From: Polydactylus sextarius
Lineage: Eukaryota; Chordata; Actinopteri; Polynemidae
Assembly: GCA_016801845.1 (NCBI GenBank)
Contig: CM028923.1
Location: forward strand, 16,724,679-16,788,678
DNA: 64,000 bases
Reading direction: 5' to 3'
Each line of letters opens with the position of its first letter. The first letter of the stretch is position 1. The notes beneath the pieces were generated by a model. That model was given only the letters and a program-made list of their open reading frames with translations. It ran no database searches and was not told the DNA's origin. A program made the position numbers and the translations under genes. This document shows positions 1 to 13,235 of this stretch, piece by piece.

Positions 1-3000
1 TTTATAGGAGGTGAGACAGAGTTACAACAGAAAGACCTGACTAGATGTGACCAGAGTAAAACTCACCTGATGTAACACAAAGCAAAAACCTTTGACTATC
101 GAATTCAATCACTACAATTAGTCAAAGTGAAAATTTGTACCAAATTTCAAATGATTCCCTTGAGTCATTGTTGAGCAATTTCACAAGAATGGGACAAATG
201 TACAACCCCAAAACACGGTGTGTTCTGTAACAGATGCTGCTGACGCAGAGAGTAAAAAGTTGTTATTGTGCAGTTATATGAAAATAATTAGAAGAAGCTG
301 CTCGGAGGTTAAATATGTGACAGTTTAATTAGAGCTAATTAGGCTGGAGTGAGTGCTGTTTAATTTATTAGACCCCCATCATACACTTGTTAGCATATTG
401 TCAGGAAACAAACATTTTAAGGATAGGAGCTGTTGTGCAGTTGACCTCTGACCTCTGTATGAAGCCTGATCGGGTCACAAAGACCCGGTAACCCATCTGA
501 GGCCTCATTTCTCCATATGATGTCATCCAGTTTAAGTGGAGCTCTTACTTTGTAAAACCTGAGTTGGGGAGCAGCGTTTCACCCCGATGACAATGTGTGT
601 TTTCCATTAAGGCCAAGTCAGTAAAATATTCCCATTCATCGTGTCGCTGACTCGTACACAACCTCCCTTCACCTCAAGCCCGTCGCTCACTGCCTGTTTC
701 CTTCCTCTCAGAGATTTACTCGGATCTCCTTCAGAGCTGGTAAACCTAAATGAAATCCAAATGGTTTGTTTGTGCGCAGGCCCTCACAACCTCTCTGTAA
801 ATGTCAGTAGCTGGGTGAGGGGGGGAAACAGGGTCGGAGCTACCGAACACTGCTCTTTTCATTGTGGACTCTTTGTGGCCTCCATTAGCGGTGAAAGTCT
901 GTGGCTGCAGGCCGATTCAGCTGTCACGTCTGATTGGTGGAACATGACGGCGCCTCAGAAACACTGCTTGCCGCGGAACGTGAACACGTACCGTGCAGGA
1001 AATGAGATGTTGAAGATTTTCACTCAACAATTGGTCGAGTAAAACCTACAACAACACGATTGCCTGGGGTCAGATTACATTGACAAATCTGTTGCAATAA
1101 CCATGTTTTTAAAAAGTCAGAGGTCTCAGGATCGCCTGATGTTTTACATGTTATTGATAAAATACAGTCTGAGCTGATCTTTACAGGTCATTTGTTCATT
1201 CACACTTTTTATTTCTCTCGCCACTTAGCCATAACCTAGGGAAGTCCTGAGAGACCAGTTGATTAAATAGTTCTCTTCTGTATTTATAATTGAAAAAATA
1301 AGTGAAACATTTTTCATTGAGTTCCTAATTATGTATTTTTCATGCATAAAAGAAAATGTATACAGCCACATCTGATGTCATAAAACCTTCAGCAACAACA
1401 ACAAAAAAAGAACACTAATTCTAATAAAATATGGCATACGTGATGCTACATAACCTGCTGACACATCATGCAAAGTGAATTTAAAAATGACCTAGAAAAA
1501 AAAACAGTAGCCTCACATTTTTCACATTTAGCCATCATATTTAAAATTACTTTAAATTAGTCACCAGAATCTTTTCTTTCCCATCACTTATTTGTCTCGG
1601 CTCTCGTAGAAATGTTTCAACACTTAAAAAGAACAAAAACTGTTGCTGTGTCTCAGTTATCACCGGTTGTTGTTGATCTTTTGTAACTCTCATGTTGATG
1701 CCATGGTTCAGTATATAGAACATCCACAGAACTTCAACGTTGTCATCCATGAACAATCCAACTGACCTGTAAGACAGGTCATGTGAGACAGATGCCGCTG
1801 TCAGAGATTAGTCTTTATTAGAGTCTTACATAAGTCTGGAGTCCAACAAACTACTGTTGTTAATTACAACAAATTATTAATGACCCAGTTCTTCCCTGGA
1901 AGACTGATCTCTGCAGTCTGGTCAATTATTCCAGGAAACAGATGCTGAACTTCTGATTCATCAGCCATTAAAAGAGTTTTTTTACACCCTGTCAGTGAGG
2001 TTTTTCTGCCTGGGTGGTCGGACATTAGAGGAGCCTCAGGGCTCATGGATCATCCTGCGCGACCACTTCCTGAAGTTACACTGCAGCTGAATCAGTCAAC
2101 AACTGATCCATCAAACTAATCCATTATGTAATTAATCAGGTTATGATGAGTGTGTCTGACGACCAGCGGAAATTATGTAAATCTCACATTAAGATAAGAT
2201 TCAGAGGACAGAAAGCAAAAACCACTTCCTGAGAGCAGCCTCTGATCTGATTTCACCTCACTGTCTGAATTATTCTCAGATTCATCTCTCAATGTGTGGC
2301 ACAAATAGTCACAAAAATCTTTTTAAAATTCGTACATTTTTTGTCCTTCATAAATTTTAGACAGTGGTAATTTTAGACAACAAACAAAGGCAAAAGTTTT
2401 TTTTTCACCTGTTCACAGAGAACAAAACTTAATCCAGAGTTGACTTAGGGACATGGATCACCAGAATTTTACTTCTCACTTACCTGGGCTGCTGAATCTT
2501 TTCATTTGTCCTGTCTGATCAGTTCTTAAAACACCTTAAATCACGATCTCGCTCATCATTATTGTGATCTTTTTCTGAAAGACACTGCCTGATTTCATTT
2601 CATGGGCATGAATATGTTTGACTGCTTAGGTTTGGTCGTTTAAACCCTTCGTATCAGGTAGAACTCAGTTCAGTTTATTTTCAGCATCGCTGCCGTCAGC
2701 TTGTGTTTCCATCCAATCGGCAGCGTCACACATCTCTTCATGGATTATATCGGAGAGAGCAGCAGCAGCCTTCAGTACGTTAGAGACCTGACTCATAGAC
2801 TCCTTCAGTTCTGCTGCTAATAACCAAGTGACATTTGGAAGTGAGTGGAAAAGACGGGGAATGCTGGAAAAGGCTGAAGCATGAAACCATTCTGATCCTT
2901 GTTTAGTTTTTCTCGGAGATAAAGGACACGACGCTGCCAGTCTTCGTGCTCTCACAGTTTGGTTTGCACACTGCTGCCTTTGTTTCACTCAAACTTTACT

Positions 3001-6000
3001 GTACTGGAAAACTCTTAAACTTTTAAAAGAACGTTGTGTATGACAAGTGTCCAAGTTGTGAAAGTGCAGAGGCCAGTGGTTCTGATGACAGTTCTATTCT
3101 TAGAGTCTACAAATGTAAACTTTGTCCTGAAGACGGCACAAGAGGGAGAGGTCATGGACTCATTAAAACAAATCCATGAAAAAGAGCAGGAGTCAGATCA
3201 TCTGATTTAACACATGATGGAGCCAAAGTGTAAGAACATAATAACATCAAGATTCATCCTCTGAGGAGCAAGAATTACAGACAGAAACACTGCAAATAAC
3301 TGCAATAAAATAAAATAAAATAAAACAAGGAGAGAAGGGGAAATGAGAAAAGTTTTGTAAAGTAAAAGGAACTGGTGTAGGTTGCCCAGACCCTCGCAGA
3401 CCGGGTCCTCCACAGGACGCAACTGAGAACTGGGACACACCTGTTGCCTGACAGCGTCGACTTTCATAAATTAAGTTTTGCTGTCATGATATTTTGCATC
3501 TGATAGCTGAAACTGAGCCAGGGTCTGATGGTGATTGTCAGGTCACTTAACTTAATGTTTTTCAAACTTTTCCCTAATTTTTCACCTCAAGAAACACAAA
3601 AGCACAAAAGCAACCTTTTTCTGACTGTTCTCACATCTACAGTCTCCTAAAATGTACTAAATTACACAGCGTGTAAAGAACTGACTCACTTCTCTTTTAA
3701 AATCTGTGGTTCGTTGCCCAGCCGTTTGTTTCGAACTTATCTGGGAGCAGCTCTGAGGTTTTGCTCTGCAGGTCGGTGTGCAAGGTCTTTGTGAGCAGCC
3801 TCTGATCTCTGAAGGCAGCAGCCAATGGAAAAGACAATTTCTCCAGCAGGACCAATAAAATCTCACACTGCGTTTTTCATCTCTGAGAGGCAGCTGAGAA
3901 CGGTCGTACTGTAAACAGAGCCTCTCCATCAGCTCCGCGCTCGCGTATTACTGAGGAGGGGAACAGCATGCTATATATTAGGTCATTTGGCCGGGCAGAG
4001 GAATCCCATTTAGCAGCTGATAAAAGCATTTGGGATGAATGCTGGAGCCCCGGGCGGCTTGGAGGAGTCCCTCACCTCATCTGGGTTCAGTCATTGAACG
4101 CTCTCCACGGAGCCGTTGAGGCCGCCGGTTGGACGGCTGCAGGGGAAAAGTGTGGGCAGACTGAGACACGCGCAGATGAGCAGGATCAAAGGTGCTGCTG
4201 GCCGCCGTTTAACACTGGAAAAACCATCGCAGCCTGCACGGGCCAGAGAAGAAGAACAGACTGAGGCGAGGGGAGGTGGAGGTGGTGAAGGAGGGCGGGC
4301 GGGGGAGGAGGAGAGAGGGGGCTGTATTAATGGTCCACTTTATTGCTTTGTACTGTTAAAATTAAGAGCTCAGATTTCATGACAGCACTTCAACCGTACA
4401 CGCTGAATTTCTTCTTCCAGTCCTGGTTTCAGTTACTGTGTCGGTCGGCAGTGACCCGAGCAGAGGCGGCCTGACGGCTGCTGAGTGATGGGCCCAAGGC
4501 AGAAGGAGGACGACACGTTTCTCTGCAGCCTGAGACTTGTTTCACAGATTAACTTCACTTTATTAACCTAATAAATATGTTACAAAAAAAAAAAAAAAAA
4601 AAACACACAAAGACCAATTTACACTGAACTGACCTATTTCTACGCCCCGACTACACAGCACTGCCTAAACTCAGGAACCTTTACTGTCAGACACATAACA
4701 GCAGGTGATGCTGCTCAGAGCTTTTAGGGACAGAAAGACTTTTAAAGCCTCATGTGGCCCTTATAATGTTACAGCTGGACAGTTGGCCATAATGTCGGTG
4801 GCCATCAGCTAACTGAAGCTAATGTAAGCTAGCAGACATGTGCAATGTTGGTGATGTGTGTTCAGCTGTATAAGCTGTGAGTTTGAAACAAACTTGTACC
4901 TTGAACTAATGTAGACATCCTTGTTGATGTCACTGATGTTGAGTTTCATCCGCAGGAAACACAAAGCTCTGTTTCACTGTTTCACTGGAGGTTTTGGGAG
5001 AAATGCGATCAAATACATTCCATTCTCCAGCCTCTCACGATACCTCATATCACTGCTGAATTTATTACCTCTCATGTTTTCTGTGGAGGTCTATGAGCAG
5101 GAAGTCTGTGCATCGTATAGCTGCAAGAAATGTGATTGGCTGGTCACCTTTGAGTTCAATGGGTCAGTTCATACAGTCAGAACCTGATCACTGTTAATAC
5201 ACTGGTGTTCTCAGAGTCCTGGACTCTCAGATTCTGGTCAGAGTCCGGTTTTACCAGATGCTCAGAACCTGAGGCAGTAAACAGCATGTTCCACATTCAG
5301 CATTTTCAGACTGAGACAAATGCACTATTCTTCTATTATTCAGGTTCTTATTTCTTTTTTCAGAAATGTACATGTGAAATAGATTGTTTATCTCATTTAT
5401 CTATTATTTATCTATTTTGTTGTGAGATAAAACAGATAAAGATTATGATTGTTGAAAGATTATGGCTGAATTAAAAAGCCCACTTTTTTGGACTGATGAA
5501 GAAAATACTATTTCTATGACAAGTATCGTAGCTTTTCAATGAGATGGTGATCATCAGAGTGTTTTAAAGGTGCGCTATGCAAGTTTTTAAGTAATGTATC
5601 AGCTTGGTTGTCACTATGTCCCTGCTGCCTCCACCACGTCTTGGTGAAAAACTACATTGTAAGATCAGAGTCTATGACCTGGAGATGTTGGATTCATTAA
5701 GGGTGAGTTCAGCGACACAACATTGTGCAACAGTTTGCCACAGGTTTGCAAGGTCTTCTCAAGGTCTCCATTTAAGTTTTAATCCTGTGTTTTTCAGAGT
5801 AAGGGCAAAGCAACAACAATAGTATAAACTGCATCATTTCAATCTGTTAACATAAAAGGAGACACTCTCAAACATCCCTTTGAAAATCCACACAGTTACT
5901 TAATGTTTTATCCACCTGGTTTATTTGTAGAGTTTACAGCTGGATGAATCTGATAAACTCATATCAGACGTTGCGTGTCCGTGTAGCCATGATGGTCTGC

Positions 6001-7312
6001 ATGCTTTATATCTTGTCATCAGTGTGAAGGTCCCCAGGATCATCCACATGTATAAACTGTATGTGCTGACAAACATGTGACATGCCTTTTACTCAGACAT
6101 ATACATGTAGTATAAACTAAACCACATGTGTTCACTGCTTGTTTCTGTCTTGAAGTGTCAGGCCTTCTAAAGGAGTCCAGGTTCTGTGCACATGGACTTT
6201 GCAGGTAACTTGTTTTACTGTGGAGCTATACCCCAACCTGACCAGTCACGTGTCAACATGCACATCTCTGACCTTTAACCACCTTGTCTTCCCATGCATC
6301 ATCATGTTTTATTTAGGAAAATTCACAGCGTGAGCACAAAATAATGCGATTATTCACAACACAATGACGTACAGTGAAGCAACATCAGAGCAGTCGCCTG
6401 TCTGCCTCCTGCCAAGACAGACAGGAAGATGAAATCATTTTACTGCGTCAAGTCGTCCTGTCCACACAGTTAGACGGGTTAGACAGGGGGGCAGCTGTCC
6501 GCCGCTCAGGCTCCACATAATCAAACAGTCTCTTCATTTCATTTGATCTCCTGAGTCACTCTGCTGGGATGACTAACTCACAATGTTTAATATGTAATAT
6601 GATCAACGTCAGCAACCTGACAGTCCCTGAAAACCCCAAACTTGGCAGTTTAATAAAGTGTTTTATCATCTCTATGACAAAGAAATATTGGTATTAAAGA
6701 CAAATCTGATTTGACTGACAGAATCCTGAGTCCCATCATAAAAACTTTCATTCATTTGATTCACATTATTTAAGAATTGAACTGTTTTTCTGCAGCTGAA
6801 CTTCCCAAGAAAACCTTCCTGAGGTGGGGGGGTAGCTGGGGTTGATGGTGTTAGTGTCGCCCTGTCAATCGGTCAGATTCCCACCACAACACCTGTCAAT
6901 CATCAGTATGGGTGTTAACTCACCTGAGGGCATCAGAGGGCAAAGAGTCGGACACACACATCAGTCTGTATTTACAGGAAGTAAAGTTGTTGACATTGAC
7001 AAAGTCCTGACATTGACTGGAGGTCAGAGCAAAGGTCAGTCAGACCAGGTGACCATGACAAACACAGAAGTTAAATTAAAGAAAAATCCACTGAGAGTTG
7101 TTGGAGTGCTGTATACAAAATCAATATTAAAATTATATCACGCATAAATATGCATGTATTGGTAGATTGGTAGTTTTTTTTAATTTATCAGGGCTAGTCA
7201 TATGTGAAATTGCTCCAGTTTTGAATAGTTTTAATATATAATGATTATTTTATTGTAAATATATGTGCATATATGTCTTAACATCATATGTGCATACGTT
7301 CATGGAAGCATT
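1..7312. other. Gene-poor AT-rich region
   Basis: I found no exon, RNA gene or complete mobile element here. Open reading frames are short, overlap on both strands and resemble nothing I recognise. The stretch holds poly(A)/poly(T) runs (for example 4585-4603), an AAAAT-type microsatellite near 3303-3325, and two blocks that look like non-coding conserved elements (about 300-400 and 3930-4330), described under findings. It may be intergenic or part of a long intron of a gene outside the window; nothing in the sequence decides between these. Confidence 0.6.
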
Positions 7313-7564
7313 CCTCATGGAAGAACCATCCATCCATCCATCTTCCACCCCTTTCTCTTATACTCGGGGTCGAGGGGGCCGGGGGGGCAATTTCATACCA
7401 AGGGGCAATTTAGTATGCTCAATTCATCTATCCCCAACGTTGCATGTTTTTGGGGGTGGGAGGAAACCCACGCAGACACGGGGAGACCATGCAAAATCAA
7501 CACAGAAAGACGGGAGTCGAACCCAGGACCCCAGGCAACAGAGCTAACACCTCATAGAAGGAAC
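7313..7564 (-). mobile_element. tRNA-derived SINE with target-site duplication
   Basis: The element body is 7327-7549 and reads on the minus strand. Its 5' part (right end) carries an RNA polymerase III B-box-like motif, GGTTCGACTCC on the minus strand near 7513-7523, downstream of a tRNA-like TTAGCTCTGTTGCC segment. Its 3' tail (left end) is the (GGAT)n repeat typical of many fish retroposons, seen on the plus strand as CATCCATCCATCCATC. It is flanked by CCTCATGGAAGAAC (7313-7326) and CCTCATAGAAGGAAC (7550-7564), a target-site duplication with one substitution and one indel. The internal segment about gggaggaaacccacgcagac is a widespread teleost repeat. The 5' end is probably truncated, because the A box region is incomplete. 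Confidence 0.8.
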
Positions 7565-10500
7565 AGGTCCTGGTGTTTCTGTTGTTGAACCCAGTTATAG
7601 GATGGATCCATTGTCTTAAATACTGATGCCAAGAAACACCACTGACAAGATGATTTACACAAATATGTTGGTGTTAAATTTTCATAATTTAATGTGTTTT
7701 CTGAATGTGAACACTTCCCTGTCCCTCGCCTGCTCCTACAGCTCATGTAAGATGATCGACCTCTGGACGTCATTCACGGCAGTGTCCCAGGTGACTTATC
7801 CATTGTCTGGTCCTTAATCTTAGCGCTTTCCTGAATACTTCATTTCCTTGATGTTGGTCCGAGGCCCTCGCAGACAGCCGGGAGCCATCCTCCGTTTCTT
7901 CCTGCTAATATTATGAATATGTGGAAGACTTGGACAGGTAGCCGGATTCAGGAAAGTGCAGTGTCTCTGCTGTCACCGAAGCCAATAAGTGAGTGTGAGG
8001 TGACACTCCCCAGACTCCGCTGATGAACTGTCGCACCTCTTTAATTTTGACCCAGAGTGAGATGGAGTCGTCTAAATCCACCCACGTCGCTGGTTTTCAC
8101 ATCAGTCTCCTCATCGTCTTTGACCAGCGAGGCCTTGGACTCTGAGTGTCCTACACGGTCCAGGACGTGCTGTGTCCGAGGGGCAGAGCTTCACATGGTT
8201 TATCACATAAAGGTCAGATGAGGTGAGTCTGTGATGGGTCTGAAAACTGTCGCCTCCAATGAGAAGGATTCTTTTATTAAATCAACACTAGACAGTTTTA
8301 AAGTGGGCATAAAAAAACGGTTGAAAATATGTCAATACAGAACAAAATAAGTTGGTATTTTCATCTTTCAACTATGCATTAATCAGAATACAACTCAAAG
8401 TACTGGAATAGAACAACTCAACACATTTACTCAAGTATTGAAATGTCTTTTCTTGCCTACATAATAAATGAATAATGCGGAAACATATGAAGAACTCATA
8501 AAATAAGATTAGATTCTTGACAGAAACTTGTGGAAACTGTTTTGATAATCGTTTGAATCGCGTTTGATATCGAAATGTTGAAACATTTCATGTCTCCAGT
8601 TTCCGAAACATATTATATTTTTAATAATGTTGAGGTTTTGACTGTTGGTTGGAGGGATCAGCAGATCTGGTTTAAAGCTTTTGGAAAACAAACACATTGA
8701 AGTTGGACTTTGTGTTGAAATCTGTTTTGGAGTTTCTGAGTTCAAGATCAAAAACAAAACTTTAGTTAAATTTAGCATCAGGTTGTGAAGTATTTCTGAG
8801 ATGATATTCTAACCTTTTATCCAACAGATCTGAGTTGATGAAAAAATGAAAATTCAAAAATGAACAGTTGGTGTTTGGATCAAGAGAGTGTTTTACAACG
8901 GTTATCTGCATCAACAGCCATACACAGGTTGTCAAAACCCGCAGTTCTCCAGGTCTGATCAATATTGGACCAGAAAATGGGTTCCCAAGCTTACTCCACA
9001 TCATCAGGGATAACAACATTTAATTGATTGGATATTTATTATAAATGCATATCAGCTGTGTCTTGGATCCTCCATCTTGTCACTCTGGTCTCATGTGTTT
9101 TGTCAAATTGCTTCTGTTATAAGTAATTTATAGAAAATCAGTTGGTCAAACAACTGTATTGTTTGACCAATGGTGAAAATGAAAAATATTGGCTTCACTG
9201 TCAGGAAAGTGATATATTCAGATGTGAGAGGCTGCTCTTGGTAAATGAATTGTAGATCACTGGTTTCGGTTATTGGCAGTAAATCATTAATCTGGTGGAT
9301 TTCAGGTTGACAGTTGACTAATACATACAGTAGTTGTGGTTCTGGACTGGTCCAACAGCCCAACAGTTAACATGACCCTGAGCCTCCAACAGAACAAAGA
9401 GATAAAGTCTGAGTCCAGTTTACTTTATTGTCACATAATCTTTTCCTCGGTGAGATAAACAAACAGCATCGAGGTTAAAAACATGAAATCCACATTAGTT
9501 CTGCTCTGTGGGCCAGTGTAGGCGGCAGCTGTGAAGCAGCAGGGTGAGAAGTGTCTGGAAGGATGGATTGTTTTTCCCTCTGTCTCTCCAGCTTGTCCAT
9601 GGCCCAGTGGCAGGAGGATCCGCTGGACCGTGGTGGACCTGACATGCCGCCATGTGTGGCCACCTGCAGTCCCTCAGCCGGTTATTTTTCTTAATGGAGC
9701 TCCAGGTTTTAAAACACAGGAGTCCTCAGAGGGAAGGTCGGAGTCCTTTAAAAGAAACGAGCAGCTGGGGCCAGGGCTGACCTCGCAGCGGCCAACGCGA
9801 CCTCTTTATTTTTAACAGCAAAGATTGAAAACCACCAACAGACACGTCTTTCTTCCCCGTGAGCCACGGCTCATCACACGCTCCACCTGGGGGAGTATTT
9901 TTAGAAGGGAAATCCCCCGAAAGAGCTAATCAATCAAAACAAAGCTAAATTTAGTTTGACAGTGTGACATCACCTGCACACTGACCCAGGACCAGCACTC
10001 AGCAAGACCAGCACTCAGATCCTGGATCTTAAAGCACCACGTGTTCACCTTTTATTTGATCATCATGTCTTTTAAAGTTTCGTTAAGCTGCAGCACTTGC
10101 TGCGTGAAAATTCACAAAGCCACTGGGTAGCACCAACACAGCCAAAAAGTATCAGGCTCTGAAGTGAAGAAGTAGCTCCATCTGTCATTTTATAAAAGTC
10201 TGGCATTTAAAATCATAATTTAATATATAGATATTTATATTAAAATATTAATATAAAGTTATGACATTTATTGCTCCCAGATTTATTGCCCCAGCAGTGC
10301 TTCAGTGACCAACAACCACAAGGGGTTAGCTGTTGGCCAAGTCACTGTTCCACACTCAAATCACTGATACACATGTGTAGCCTGCCATAAACTGTTGGCA
10401 GATCCAGATGTGACGGGTCTCCACATCAGCTGCTGATCTCACCTTGGTCAAAATGGGAAAAGCCAATGGCCAAAGGATGATATCCAAAGAGTCCCAATGA

Positions 10501-12092
10501 GGCAAACTAGGGCAGAATTCCCCCCTCAGTGAACAATAAAGAGGGTCATGAGAGACCTAAAGCATGTTTTGGGTGGCCCCAACTCAAAATGCCTTGTCAA
10601 TATACTTGTCACTGGAGCATCTCTTTTGGGTGAACCAAAGTGAAGTCAGCAGCTGATCCCGAGACCCTGTTAATAAATCTGTTTAATCGTTCTGTATCTG
10701 AAAACCTGTGAAAACAGCTTTAATGAGCTCACATTCACCATCTGGATTTTTACCGGTATTAAATATTAATTTTTAATCTGTGGGATTAGGAGGAGTCATG
10801 TCCACTTTAAAAGGATTTTTAAGGTGGTTTAGTCTTTTCCAAATTCAACTATTAAATCACAAATCTCCACTTTCACCATCATCAAGCTTCTGTACACTCG
10901 TTTGACTGGTTTGTTTGTTATCTACCTACGTGCTGATTGGCTGTCGCACCCACTAATATTTCTACTCCCAGTAAGCTCAGCAACCCACCCACCCCCAATC
11001 AGCGGACAGGAAGTAGAACCTTGTGATGATTATGGCTCTTTGTGCTTGGTTCTACCTGCATGTGTTTCTGATTTTGGCATGAGGCAAAGTGTTTTCATTG
11101 GCCACCTCGTGCCGCTCAGTTTCCTGTTACAGACGCTCTTTTGTGCCTCGTCCTCTCCACTTTTATTTCCCTTAACATGTAGGTAGGAGGCCGCTCGGCT
11201 TTTCTTCATCCAGCTAATTAGGAGCCACTTTACTCCCCACTGCTCCCCTCCTCCCCCTCAGCTCCCCTCTCCTCGTTATGACAGGGTTAATGGCTTTACT
11301 GAGAGGGTACTTTTTACTGGTCCTGCTGGTCTCTGCTGGGCCTCAGAGCCAATTACAGTAATCAGAGCCAATGTGTGGATCCAGAGAGAGGAGCCACATG
11401 TGGTGCTTCAGGTGTAAACCAATCTGTGGAGGCTCCCTGCTGCAGAATAACTCATTGTTTCAACCATATTTACGCTGCAGTGTAGTTCAGCTCCCCCACT
11501 GCTACCAGGACCAAAACCTCCTACCGGGACTTTATAATACTTAAAGAGCTTCACATGCAGAGACAAAGATCGGTTTTAGAAGTAAAAGATAAAATATATG
11601 AGGTGATATTTAACTTCCAGAGGCTAAACAGTCAATAAAAACCTGAAACCTGAGTAACAAGTGTTTTTGTTTCATATATGACTCTAATGTCCGGTCAATT
11701 AAATGCCTGACAATCAATTAATCACTTACTGTATTGGTCTTAAAATAGGAAATGACTCACTATCCTGTTCATTATCCATCTTGTCCCATGATCCAACTGA
11801 CCCGAGGTGAAGAGGCCGTGTGAGACTGAAATGTCACCAAAAAGAAAATGTGAATCAGCACACAGTGTTTCCAAAGTGTTAGGAGCCAATGAACGAGGCT
11901 GCATAGTGTCAATAAGAAGGTGGAGATATACTCTGTCACACATGACTGCAATAAAAAGAGTAGAAGATGACGAGGTCAGCAACCAGAAGAAAAACTCTTA
12001 GTTTGAGGTCTGAACTCTCTTTAATACATCACATTTGGAGACTAAAATATCTTATTTTTTGATTTCAAATGCAAAACCCAGCTTCTTCTTCC
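7565..12092. other. Gene-free stretch
   Basis: No coding exon is supported. The sequence is AT-rich, with several blocks dense in homeobox-type ATTA/TAAT cores (about 7850-8060, 9470-9980 and 11190-11420) that look like candidate conserved non-coding elements. Short open reading frames here occur on both strands at chance length. Confidence 0.55.
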
Positions 12093-12392
12093 TAAACTGT
12101 GAAACAGTTGGATCCTTCACAGTCCAACACATCCCAAGAATCATTGCAGTGCAGGTGACGTTTATGATGTAGATGTGCAGTTAAAGCTAAACGTCACATG
12201 ACCAGAGTGGAGGCGTACATTGTTAAATGGATTGAATTAGATTTTATCTGCAACATGTAAAATTTAGTTGATTTTTTTTTTCTCACAACGGCTGCACAAA
12301 CTTTTAGGTGCTGATGTTGTTGCTAGGCAACAGGAGCAGTGTGCAATGTAAATACACTAAGGATGTCAATGTGTAAAGGACTTAAACATTTC
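12093..12392 (-). repeat. Unnamed interspersed repeat family, copy 1
   Basis: Read on the minus strand this segment runs through TTTACACATTGACATCCTTA, then TTGCCTAGCAACAACA, ACCTAAAAGTTTG, AGATAAAATCTAATTC and GGTCATGTGAC, and ends near GGATCCAACTG. The same ordered blocks occur at 24986-25197, 48510-48795 and 15953-16125, so this is one copy of a dispersed family. It is the longest copy I can align within the window. No open reading frame or recognisable polymerase III promoter is evident, and I do not recognise the family. Confidence 0.7.
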
Positions 12393-13235
12393 TCATTTTG
12401 TTTCATTTAGTTTCATGGTCCATCTGATTTAAAGATTAAGAAGAAACAGCTGATCAGTCATGTGAGTCTTAAATGTTTGTTAATATGTTTCTATGTTCTA
12501 ATAGGATCATGAACTGTCATAAAAAAAACACCTCTAGCAAGTGTAAAATTGTTAACTGTGTCTAATATGATGCTTTAAAATACACATGAAGATTCATTTA
12601 TGCCAACTGTTGAAAGTTAGAAATCATTTTTCAGCCAAACTCTATCAGTGCAGGTAAACATTCACTTTGTATTGGTCTTTTGTGTGATTGTGTTGTTGTC
12701 TTTGTGCAGCTTTGAAACATTGGCTCCGTCAGGCGACTGATCGTGGCGTCGTCAGGTTCATTTCCATCTTCTCAGCTTCCTGTGAAAAACATGCCGCCAC
12801 TCTGAACACTCCTGGTTCCCACCAGCGATGTTCACACAGTAAAAAGGACCTGCAGCAAAGATGTTTATTTTAGTCTGTCTGGTTTATTTTTAGACCCCGG
12901 AGGGGTCAAAGGTCAGCTCATGAGGCCTGTGCCTACAACATCTGTCAGACACTCAGAGGAGGATGGAAAAGCGATCAGAGGGGAGGACACAAACATGACC
13001 TGCTGAGAGATAATGGACTTTACTCTGAACCTGATTCTGAACCTGGAGAATGTAGAACCACAGCAGAGAGACATGGGTCCATCTGATCGTTACTAACATA
13101 ATCCTGTCCAGGTTTTGTTTCTGCAGTTTAAAGTTTAAAATTAATTCTACTGGTTGTGATTTCAAAATAAAAGCCTGCTGCAGCGGCTGGGCCATTTGTC
13201 CCTGATGATGTAACACTGTGTTTGTCTTTTCCAGT

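Noticed and set aside
2665..2988. 107-codon minus-strand frame rich in Ala, Glu and Ser
   Set aside because: No identifiable domain or conserved motif; could be chance or a decayed element.
3027..3176. Plus-strand 50-residue frame with two CxxC pairs (CPSCES, CKLCPED)
   Set aside because: It resembles a zinc ribbon, but it is short, lacks a start codon and clear splice sites, and the spacing matches no family I can name.
7505..7530. B-box-like GGTTCGACTCC suggesting a tRNA gene on the minus strand
   Set aside because: The surrounding sequence has no cloverleaf and carries the conserved body, (GGAT)n tail and target-site duplication of a tRNA-derived SINE.
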